A DNA stretch of 39,955 bases from Flavobacterium soyae (GTDB taxonomy: Bacteria; Bacteroidota; Bacteroidia; Flavobacteriales; Flavobacteriaceae), in assembly GCF_021245985.1 (NCBI RefSeq), contig NZ_JAJQXA010000027.1, forward strand, positions 1-39,955, in the 5' to 3' direction. The number at the start of each line of letters is the position of its first letter. The stretch's first letter is position 1. The translations under genes were made by a program, and so were the position numbers. Shown piece after piece: positions 14,536 through 22,097 of this stretch. Under the pieces are notes generated by a model. That model was given only the letters and a program-made list of their open reading frames with translations. It did not search any database and was not told the origin of the DNA.

Positions 14536-16461
14536 TTACTTCAAGCTTTTAACTTCACCCGTTTTCAAATCAACTGTAAAATGATCTGCAGGAACTTCAT
14601 GCATGAATTTGTTAAAGATGTCAAGAAACAATTTCATCTGTTTTTGCAAAGGTTTAGCAACTTCTTCTTTAGAATTCTCTAAATACAGCTTCGATAAAAC
14701 TTTATAAGCGGCAACACGTTTTTCTCCTACATCGGCAAGAGCCAATTCATCAGCACTTCTAAAACGGTAAAAGTCGATTAAAAGATCATTTCCTGTCCAG
14801 TTAAAATCTTCTTTTTTGAGATTGTTTTGAGCTAAAATTTGTTCCGATTTCAATTCGGCTTCATTCCATTCCTTTTGAAACTGTGATTTGTTTTTCAGAA
14901 TAAAATCAAAATCTTTATCCGATTGAAGATTCGCCAAAACCAATAAATCATTAGCCGAAACATTCAGAATAAAATCCTTAAAAGCAGAAGGCCAGTCATC
15001 TGATAAAAATCTTAATCGAACTAATTCCTTCAAATGGAAATCGGTGAAATCGTGGTAATTTTTAGTTTTTAGAATATCGATATTCCAAATGTCTTTTGCA
15101 TTCTGACTTTGCAAAAACTGATATTCCATTTTATACAAATCAAAAAGTTCATCAAATCCTTCAACCTCATCAATTGTAATAGTTTGAATATCGACCAGAT
15201 TATCTTTTTTAATCGTCAATAATTTATAAGCTGGAATATAAGCCGCAAGCGACGGCGTTTGAATATTAACCAAAGTATTTCCTTTTGCAGTGGTGCGTAA
15301 TCCTGTATCGTTGATATGCATGTGCCCGCCAAAATGAATCTTCAATCCCGCATCGGCAAAAACCTGAGCCACTTCTTCAACAGGAACTCGATTCAACTGC
15401 CATTTATTTGGACCTAATAATTCTTTTATTTCTGCAGAAGCGTCATCATTAAAATCAATCATTGGAAAATGGCTGAAAGCAACCAAAGTTTTTCCGCGAA
15501 GTCTGGCTTCCGTCGAAATATCCTGAACCCATTTTATAAGATGTTTTTTATTTGAAAGTACATTATTATAACCTGTACTTGCTTCAGAATAACTTTTGGA
15601 GTCTTTTGGATCGCCATCGGTTTTCTTCGGAATATAAACATTTCCGTCGATTGCCATTAACCAAAGTCCGTCGATTGGTTCCACGACATAACTTACGTCC
15701 GGAACTTCAAATCCAGGCGCAACATTGTACACTCTTTTGGTTAATTGTGAAGCTTCAACGGCTTTTTTGTAACTGTAGTTTTGGGAATTATAACTGGCAA
15801 AAGGAGTCGACCAGAATTTGTATTTTTTATTCGGATAAAATCCGAAGTTTTGCAGATCATTGGTTATGCCTAAATAACCCATTTTAGCAATATCGGCTGT
15901 TATGACAACTGGCTGTTCGATATTCATGTTTGGCTTATACATGCCGTCTTTGCTAAAAATGGGTTGGCTTTTTCCTTCTTTTCCTAAAAAATCTTCTTTT
16001 CCCGATTCCTGAGCAAATGGTCCAACCGGGTCATGATTTCCGGTGGTTATAAAAAACTCAATACCATATTTTTTTTGGTATTGATCTAAAATTTTCTTCA
16101 ATCCGCGCACGTGTATCGGCTGTCCGTCATCGGTGTAATCGCCCGGGAGTGCAACGTATTTTATTTTTCTTTTCGCAATATCTTCAAGAGCAGCAATGAA
16201 GGCAAAATAATTTTCATTGAAAATTCTCGTCGAATGTAACTGCGAGGCCATCGTTCTTATTAACGTATATTTTCCGGTTTTGGTATTCAAAACACCTTTA
16301 AATTCATTATCAGAAAAGCTTCCAAACAAATCCTGAAGATGAACATCAGATAAAAATGCAACCTGAACACCGTCTAAATTCTTTTGGTTTTGGGCTGAAA
16401 TGCTATGATTAAAGATTATTATAAAGAGTATAATTATTGACGAAGTAAATTTTAAATTCAT
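14536..16461 (-). CDS. Exported metallophosphoesterase (calcineurin-like)
   Basis: 641 aa. The signal peptide is about 1-23 (ending ISAQ). Every metal-binding block of calcineurin-like phosphoesterases is present in order: VAFLSDVHLQD (D39, H41), ALPGDYTDDG, TTGNHDPVGPF, VAFSHFPMIDF and IHFGGHMHIND. This dimetal core takes up about residues 30-430. The last 200 residues are helical and match nothing I know. The likely reaction is hydrolysis of phosphomono- or diesters in the periplasm or at the surface. It is convergent with the PI-PLC-like gene across a large inverted repeat, and the two could act in sequence on a phospholipid or organic phosphate; this is inference. Confidence 0.88.
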   Translation of the reverse strand: MNLKFTSSIIILFIIIFNHSISAQNQKNLDGVQVAFLSDVHLQDLFGSFSDNEFKGVLNTKTGKYTLIRTMASQLHSTRIFNENYFAFIAALEDIAKRKIKYVALPGDYTDDGQPIHVRGLKKILDQYQKKYGIEFFITTGNHDPVGPFAQESGKEDFLGKEGKSQPIFSKDGMYKPNMNIEQPVVITADIAKMGYLGITNDLQNFGFYPNKKYKFWSTPFASYNSQNYSYKKAVEASQLTKRVYNVAPGFEVPDVSYVVEPIDGLWLMAIDGNVYIPKKTDGDPKDSKSYSEASTGYNNVLSNKKHLIKWVQDISTEARLRGKTLVAFSHFPMIDFNDDASAEIKELLGPNKWQLNRVPVEEVAQVFADAGLKIHFGGHMHINDTGLRTTAKGNTLVNIQTPSLAAYIPAYKLLTIKKDNLVDIQTITIDEVEGFDELFDLYKMEYQFLQSQNAKDIWNIDILKTKNYHDFTDFHLKELVRLRFLSDDWPSAFKDFILNVSANDLLVLANLQSDKDFDFILKNKSQFQKEWNEAELKSEQILAQNNLKKEDFNWTGNDLLIDFYRFRSADELALADVGEKRVAAYKVLSKLYLENSKEEVAKPLQKQMKLFLDIFNKFMHEVPADHFTVDLKTGEVKSLK

Positions 16462-16600
16462 AGGTTTTAAGCTTTTGCAAAATGGGGAATTTATTAAAAG
16501 TAATAAGCAGCAATTTTATCGATTTAAAGATGAAATGAGTTTATGTTATTGTTATCGAATGATAATTTTTACGGGATTTTTGATTGGTTAAAATTTTCAG

Positions 16601-16975
16601 TTGTCCCTACGGGACAATTTGTGTGGTGCGTGTCGTTTATTTTTTTACCGAAGATTTACCTCTAATGAGGTAATTTTTACAAAAATTTTAAAAACTCCGT
16701 TAGGAGTTTCTGGTCGGTAGAAAAAAGAATATGACGTAAACAAAATTGTCCTGTAGGGACAACTCTCTTAGCAATTACCGCATAAAAAATCAAACGAATA
16801 ATTTATTATAAAAAATGTATAGTCCCTACGGGACAATTATATTGTGGTCACATTTTTTTCTACCGATATTTAACTCCTAACGGAGTTTTCTAAATTGTAG
16901 TAAGTTTACCTCGTTAGAGGTTAAATATCGGTAGAACATAAATCATCGCCTCCCGAAAAATGTCCCGTAGGGCAA
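16601..16975. repeat. Second REP cluster: eight palindromes with GTAG signals
   Basis: Palindromes in order: TTGTCCCTACGGGACAA (16601-16617), TTACCTC/GAGGTAA (16656-16673), AAACTCC/GGAGTTT (16692-16709), TTGTCCTGTAGGGACAA (16746-16762), GTCCCTACGGGAC (16822-16834), AACTCC/GGAGTT (16872-16887), ACCTC/GAGGT (16908-16921) and TGTCCCGTAGGGCA (16961-16974). TCGGTAG or its complement CTACCGA occurs at 16714-16720, 16860-16866 and 16928-16934. The palindrome order inverts about midway, giving two large mirror-image BIMEs. No gene lies between 16462 and 17323. Confidence 0.8.
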
Positions 16976-17198
16976 TGTCATTAAGTTAAGCTTTTAGAAA
17001 ATAAAATTATTGCAAATCAAATCCGTGTTTATCCGCGTTTTTACGAAGTAAATCTGTTTTATCCGCGTCACAATTAGACGCTGATTTTACTGATTCGTTA
17101 AAGCGAAAACGCTGATAAAAACTGATTTTTCTAATGACTTTCTTAATTAAACGGTTAAGTAATTTTATAGATTTCCTCTTAACTTAATGACATTGCCC
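16970..17198. repeat. 229-bp element bounded by a 21-bp inverted repeat
   Basis: The left end GGGCAATGTCATTAAG... (16970-16990) is the perfect reverse complement of the right end (17178-17198). Both ends fuse to a GTCCC-type REP palindrome outside. The interior is AT-rich with ATCCGCGTTTTTACGAAG-like sequence and no open frame of note. It could be a MITE or a paired REP. Confidence 0.7.
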
Positions 17199-17250
17199 GG
17201 AGGGACTATACGCAAATTATCTAACTCTGAATAAAATATTGACAACAAAA

Positions 17251-17276
17251 AAAGGCTGTCATTACTGACAGCCTTT
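17251..17276 (-). terminator. Terminator of the glycan/protein-degradation gene block
   Basis: AAAGGCTGTCA (17251-17261) pairs perfectly with TGACAGCCTTT (17266-17276) around TTAC. On the minus strand a T-run follows. It lies 48 bp past the stop of the metalloprotease gene. Confidence 0.9.
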
Positions 17277-17323
17277 ACATTAAAACCTAAAATTTAATGT
17301 ATAAAACCATTATGGCGAATGGA

Positions 17324-20179
17324 TTATTTCTTTATAAAACGTTTTATTATTTTTTCTCCATTTTTTTCAAAAACAACAAAATAAATTCCTTGTCTTAAAT
17401 GCGAAACATTCAAACTGTTATCATTGCTTTTTTGTGATGAAACTACAGAACCTTGAGAATCTATTACTTTAATATTTCCTCCCGAAACATCTTTTGTAAA
17501 GAAAAGCGTTTCTGAAACCGGATTTGGATAAACATTAAAAACAACATCTTTAATTTCTTCATCAATAACTGCAGCTGGTGCTCCTGCTCCAACTTTTGTA
17601 ATTCTAATCCAGTTGATGTTCATTCCCGTATTTTGAATGTAGATTCCGAAATTATATGTTCCGGCATTTACGTTTACGGTTTGAGTAATCGTCTGCCAGT
17701 TTTGCCAGCCTCCTGTATTTGGAATATCAACATTTCCTAACAGAATAGTTCCACCGTTTAAATCAGATGATAATCTGCCGCCAGTTACGGCACTTGCCAC
17801 TCTGTATTCAATTAAATAAGAACCAGTTGTTGGGAAATTAATGTTGTTATACGCAAGCCAATCGCCCGTTTCTGTGTAACCTACGTTTGAACCTCCGCCA
17901 GTATCTGTAGTTGTTTCAACCTGAATACCGCTCATTGCTGAATAATCTTCTGCCTGAATTAAATTAGAAGTCTGAGAAGCTGTTGTTGCAATTAATTTCC
18001 ATTGTCCGCACGTTTGGTTGTTGTTGTCCCATTGCTGAACATTGGCACCATTTGCAGTACTTGCTCCGGCAACCTCAACGATTCTTCCGCTATGTCTGGC
18101 AACGATTTTATAAAAGCCATCGCCTGTAGAAACCAGAATGAATTGCTGATTTGTAGTTCCGTTATACGGATATTGCTCTACGCTTACACCATTTGCTGTA
18201 TTGAAACCATTTACGTCTAATGATTGTCCGCTGTGATTTACAATGATTTTGTATAAACCGTCACCTAAATGTGTAAACGTAAATTTTTGATTGTTTCCAG
18301 TATTTGCAGTTCCTTGTTTGATACCTGCTCCGTTTGTTAAACTGGCATTCCAAACATCCATATTTAGATTGCTGTTTCGGTTTTGAAGGAAGAAAGTCTG
18401 ATTTCCTAAAGTTGTAACTCCGTTTGCCAGAATTCGAATCGAACTTACTTTATCATTCCAGGTTGTATTCAAACATGAATTATCAGAATTAATTACAGTT
18501 GAAGCTCCGGTAAAATTATCATCCTGATATAAAATTGCCTGAAATCCCTGCGTAACTCTAAGTGACGAAATATCATCATTTAAAATGCCTAAAGAATTTA
18601 AACGGGCCAGATTATAATCTCCAATAGTTAATCCGCCTGAGAAACCTGTATAATTACAATCTTTATAAGCAGTAATTACACCAGTTGTTGGATTGATGTT
18701 TCCTCCCGGTGGAATTGTTCCTGTAACTGAATAACTTCCGATAGAACCGTAAGCCGAATATCCACCGCTTCCGGCATTACCTGCTCCGTTTCCATCAACG
18801 CCGACAAAATATTTACCAGCCGGAAGATTTACATTCATAGAAGCATTTAAAGCAAACGGATCAGAATTCCAATACGTTCCCATTTCTGTTCCTGCCGAAT
18901 TATATAATCTTAATAAAAGATGCAGGTTTCCGTCTCTTGAAACAGTGTTTGCATTTATAGAAACATTTCCGCCGCCAGTTGTAAATGTGAAGAAATCATA
19001 ATCTGCTGCACTTGAAATAATTCCATTTTTTTGATTGATTGCTCCACTTGCATTATAATCTAAAGTGGCTGCAGAAGCGGTATTATCTCCATAATCGTCT
19101 CCGCGATATCCAACTCCAAATTTAGAACCTGCAATTGTCGCTACGTCATCTTGTAAATTATTAGCAAAATTGTATTCGCCTTTACTCCATTGTACAACAG
19201 GTCTGTAATATCCAGCACCCATAATTGGAGCCCACGAAGTTCCGTCTAAACCTACGAAATAATCTTCGGCAGGATTGGTACGTCCGTCGTGACCCAAATC
19301 AAAAGTATGTCCAATTTCGTGAGAAGAAGCATCACCACCCGATTTTCCGGAAGTAATAAATACCCAACAAGGTACATCATTATCCCAGTTAAAAGAACCA
19401 ATGTAAGCTACACCACCCGCGCCCGGAGCTGCCGTATTTGTTGGCGTTACTACAACACGCATTCTTCTGTTTCTTGGGTAAGAATTAAAAACAGCTTCGC
19501 TTGTGGTTACGTTTAGATTAAAAGGTCTGTAATCTTCTGAAACTACTTCCCAATGCTGCTGAACTGCTGCATCGCTCATTCCTGAAGCGGCTGCGTTAAT
19601 CGCATTACCATTGTTCCAAAGATTTCCTGCAGGCATATAATAACCATCAAAATCTAATAAAACGCAGCCTGCTCCACCCGGTAAACTTTGAAGGTTTAGC
19701 AATGCCGGAGCAATTTCTGCTGCCGCTGTTGTTTTATTTGCTGCTTTTGATGGAAGATTTTTATAATCGATACAAACCAAAGTATTAATATCTACTTTAG
19801 AGACAAAAGCATTTCCTTGTGCATCAGAGTAATATTTGTAGGCTTCTCTGGTTTTCTTTAAAATAATATGACCTTCAAGAGATTGATCTTTAACTTTAAT
19901 ATAAAAAGAAGATTCTGCAACATTTTTAATTTCTCCAATTAAAAATTCACTTGACTGATCTGATTCTTTATAGTTTATTTTTCCGTTAAAGCTTTTGGAA
20001 TCGGCTGCCTGAAGCAGAATTGTTTTTTCTGGCCCTTTTGCAGTTGTTGAAGAAACTAATCCATTTTTTATTTTATTCAAGAATGTTTTGCTCGAACCTA
20101 AGGAAGTCTGCGCCATGGCAAAATATCCAAAGGAAATTATCAAGAGTAAACTTAACCGAAATCTGTAAATATTTTTCAT
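17324..20179 (-). CDS. Secreted metzincin-type metalloprotease with crystallin, RICIN, CBM6 and T9SS domains
   Basis: 951 aa. Parts in order: signal peptide (about 1-23); propeptide-like region; zinc protease core holding HEIGHTFDLGH (H287, E288, H291, H297), the HExxHxxGxxH metzincin signature; a PPC-like beta-sandwich (about 365-490); a beta/gamma-crystallin-like domain (about 510-585, YKDCNYTGFSGG, LYQDDNFTGAS); RICIN-type beta-trefoil (about 595-735); CBM6 (about 740-865, LIQAEDYSAMSG); T9SS type A sorting domain (about 880-951, VYPNPVSETLFF ... KRFIKK). It is exported by the type IX system and probably displayed on or shed from the surface. A protease with sugar-binding modules beside glucanases and a chitinase suggests cleavage of glycoprotein in a glycan-rich wall. 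It is last in the block and followed by a terminator. Confidence 0.88.
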   Translation of the reverse strand: MKNIYRFRLSLLLIISFGYFAMAQTSLGSSKTFLNKIKNGLVSSTTAKGPEKTILLQAADSKSFNGKINYKESDQSSEFLIGEIKNVAESSFYIKVKDQSLEGHIILKKTREAYKYYSDAQGNAFVSKVDINTLVCIDYKNLPSKAANKTTAAAEIAPALLNLQSLPGGAGCVLLDFDGYYMPAGNLWNNGNAINAAASGMSDAAVQQHWEVVSEDYRPFNLNVTTSEAVFNSYPRNRRMRVVVTPTNTAAPGAGGVAYIGSFNWDNDVPCWVFITSGKSGGDASSHEIGHTFDLGHDGRTNPAEDYFVGLDGTSWAPIMGAGYYRPVVQWSKGEYNFANNLQDDVATIAGSKFGVGYRGDDYGDNTASAATLDYNASGAINQKNGIISSAADYDFFTFTTGGGNVSINANTVSRDGNLHLLLRLYNSAGTEMGTYWNSDPFALNASMNVNLPAGKYFVGVDGNGAGNAGSGGYSAYGSIGSYSVTGTIPPGGNINPTTGVITAYKDCNYTGFSGGLTIGDYNLARLNSLGILNDDISSLRVTQGFQAILYQDDNFTGASTVINSDNSCLNTTWNDKVSSIRILANGVTTLGNQTFFLQNRNSNLNMDVWNASLTNGAGIKQGTANTGNNQKFTFTHLGDGLYKIIVNHSGQSLDVNGFNTANGVSVEQYPYNGTTNQQFILVSTGDGFYKIVARHSGRIVEVAGASTANGANVQQWDNNNQTCGQWKLIATTASQTSNLIQAEDYSAMSGIQVETTTDTGGGSNVGYTETGDWLAYNNINFPTTGSYLIEYRVASAVTGGRLSSDLNGGTILLGNVDIPNTGGWQNWQTITQTVNVNAGTYNFGIYIQNTGMNINWIRITKVGAGAPAAVIDEEIKDVVFNVYPNPVSETLFFTKDVSGGNIKVIDSQGSVVSSQKSNDNSLNVSHLRQGIYFVVFEKNGEKIIKRFIKK
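17581..18675 (-). repeat. 1.1-kb direct repeat, copy 1 (crystallin-RICIN-CBM6 cassette)
   Basis: This part of the protease gene matches 22365-23460 in the GH64 gene, in the same orientation, with close to nine in ten residues identical by eye. Bounds are approximate. The chitinase gene lies between the copies. Confidence 0.85.
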
Positions 20180-20219
20180 ATAATTGGGGTTAAAAGGTGT
20201 TACAATACTGATAAAAAAA

Positions 20220-20315
20220 TTAACCGCAAAGAGCGCTAAGTTTTACGCAAAGTTCGCCAGGTAATTTATTGCCTTTGCGAACCTTGCGTTTTTTCTTTGC
20301 AAACTTTGCGGTTAA
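20220..20315. repeat. 96-bp GCAAAG-family inverted repeat
   Basis: The arms are TTAACCGCAAAG (20220-20231) and CTTTGCGGTTAA (20304-20315), with further CGCAAAGTTCGCC-like pairing inside. It fills the 140-bp gap between the chitinase gene stop and the protease gene start, and could attenuate or process the transcript there. Confidence 0.75.
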
Positions 20316-20319
20316 GAAC

Positions 20320-21957
20320 TTATTTTTTAATAAAACGTCTTACCGTTTTGATTCCATCTTTTTCCAATGAAATCAGGTAAATTCCTTTTTTCAAACCAGC
20401 AACATTGATGCTGTTGTTGTTTACTGTTTGTGATGAAACTGCAGCACCGCCTTCAGAATTGATAACGCTTACATTTGCTCCGGAAACTTCTGAACTAAAG
20501 AAAAGTGTATCTTCTGTTGGGTTTGGATAAATGGTAACGCTTGCAATATCTGCAGGAGTTTCAGCAGCCGGAGCAGATTTAGCCGCTAAACCAGAAGCTG
20601 ATTTTGTGATTCTAAACCAGTTTAAATTTACTCCCGAAGCTTGAATATAGATTCCGAAATTATACGTTCCGGCATTTACATTTACAGTTTGCGTAATCGT
20701 CTGCCAGTTTTGCCATCCACCTGTATTTGGTACATTAACGGCACCAAGCTGAATTGTTCCTGCATTTAAATCAGATGATAATCTTGCTCCATTAACAGCA
20801 CTTGCCACTCTGTATTCAATTACATAATTACCAGATGTTGGAAAGTTAATATTGTAATATGCCATCCAGTCTCCTGTATCAGCATAACCTACATTTAAAC
20901 CTCCGCCTGTATCTGTTGTAGTTTCTGTTTGAACACCGCTCATTGTATTATAACTTTCGGCTTGTATTAAAGTTCCTGTTCCAGGAGGATTACTTCCAGT
21001 AATTACCTGATTGATGGCTGTTAATAATGATTTAGAACCTGTTGCATCCTGAGATAATTCCCAAATCATAACTCCGCCTGCGTTTTGAATCGCAAAAGTT
21101 GTTTTTGCTTTGATTGTTGGAATTCCGTTATAGTAAATCGTATTTCCAACCTGATCTACATTTTCTGCTCCCGGATATTGAGCTACAATATTCGCATAAG
21201 AAATTCCCTGATTTGCTGATGCTCCAAAACCATATCCGTAAAATGGTAATCCAATAATAGCTTTACTTGCAGGTAATCCTCTTCCTGTCCAGTAATTAAA
21301 CTGGTTTACGGCCATACTGTATGGAGAATGCTGCCCGGGATTGTTTGGCGCCCAAGGCCCAGTTGCATCATATGCCATGATATTGATCCAGTCATAAGCC
21401 GCAAAAGTAGATGAAGGTACATTTGCACCACCATATCCTTCTGAAAGCGCTGCTGAGATCAGTTTACCATTGGCATGCAGTTTATTTGCCAAGGCAATAA
21501 CAAATCCGCCGTAATCGCCATTAATTGCCGGACCTTCTAAATCTACGTCAACTCCGTCAAAATTGTGGGCGACCACATAGTCGTAGATTTTTTGGATAAA
21601 AGCCGTTCTGTTTGCCGGAGTAATCAAATTAAAATAATTGTCGCGAATGGCACCGCCTTCAGAAATGGCACCTCCTCCAAGGGAAACAAAAACTTTAATG
21701 TTTTGAGCGTGCGCTGCATTAATAATGGAATTGCTTCCAGAGTTGAAAGTCAAATATCCATTGGCATCAGGATTTTCGAACGCAATATTAATGTGCGTTA
21801 ATTTACTGTACTGAATGGTACTTGAAAAGGCATTCAAGTCTATCCAGTTTGGAATGTAGGCTATAACTTTTTTCTGCTGAGCTGTCGCTAAATTAAAAAC
21901 GCCCAACACTAAAATAATTACGCATTTCTGCAGCATTCTTTGGTAATTGTTTTTCAT
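20320..21957 (-). CDS. Secreted GH18 chitinase with CBM6 and T9SS sorting domain
   Basis: 545 aa. The signal peptide is about 1-26. The GH18 barrel is about 28-318, with VSLGGG on strand 3 and the catalytic FDGVDVDLEG (D134, D137, D139, E141, the DxxDxDxE motif), then INIMAYDATGPW and MIWELSQD near the end. It cleaves beta-1,4-N-acetylglucosamine chains such as chitin by the substrate-assisted mechanism of the family. CBM6 is at about 330-455 (LIQAESYNTMSG, QNWQTITQTVNVNAGTYNFG) and the T9SS domain at about 475-545 (IYPNPTEDTLFF ... RRFIKK). It lies third in the GH16-GH64-GH18-protease series with gaps of about 140 bp on both sides. Confidence 0.93.
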   Translation of the reverse strand: MKNNYQRMLQKCVIILVLGVFNLATAQQKKVIAYIPNWIDLNAFSSTIQYSKLTHINIAFENPDANGYLTFNSGSNSIINAAHAQNIKVFVSLGGGAISEGGAIRDNYFNLITPANRTAFIQKIYDYVVAHNFDGVDVDLEGPAINGDYGGFVIALANKLHANGKLISAALSEGYGGANVPSSTFAAYDWINIMAYDATGPWAPNNPGQHSPYSMAVNQFNYWTGRGLPASKAIIGLPFYGYGFGASANQGISYANIVAQYPGAENVDQVGNTIYYNGIPTIKAKTTFAIQNAGGVMIWELSQDATGSKSLLTAINQVITGSNPPGTGTLIQAESYNTMSGVQTETTTDTGGGLNVGYADTGDWMAYYNINFPTSGNYVIEYRVASAVNGARLSSDLNAGTIQLGAVNVPNTGGWQNWQTITQTVNVNAGTYNFGIYIQASGVNLNWFRITKSASGLAAKSAPAAETPADIASVTIYPNPTEDTLFFSSEVSGANVSVINSEGGAAVSSQTVNNNSINVAGLKKGIYLISLEKDGIKTVRRFIKK

Positions 21958-22032
21958 AATAATTGTTTTAATAGATTAATAAACTCGTAAATAAGGGGAC
22001 GGTTATTTGAGTTGTACTTTTTTGATTTTAAA

Positions 22033-22083
22033 TTTCAGACTTTAGATTTTACAAATGGCTGTAAATCAATCTAAAGTCTGAAA
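22033..22083. other. Perfect 16-bp hairpin between GH64 and GH18 genes
   Basis: TTTCAGACTTTAGATT (22033-22048) pairs with AATCTAAAGTCTGAAA (22068-22083). It lies just past the stop of the GH64 gene. It has no clean T-run, so an mRNA-processing or partial terminator role is as likely as full termination. Confidence 0.6.
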
Positions 22084-22097
22084 TCTAAAATCTAAAA

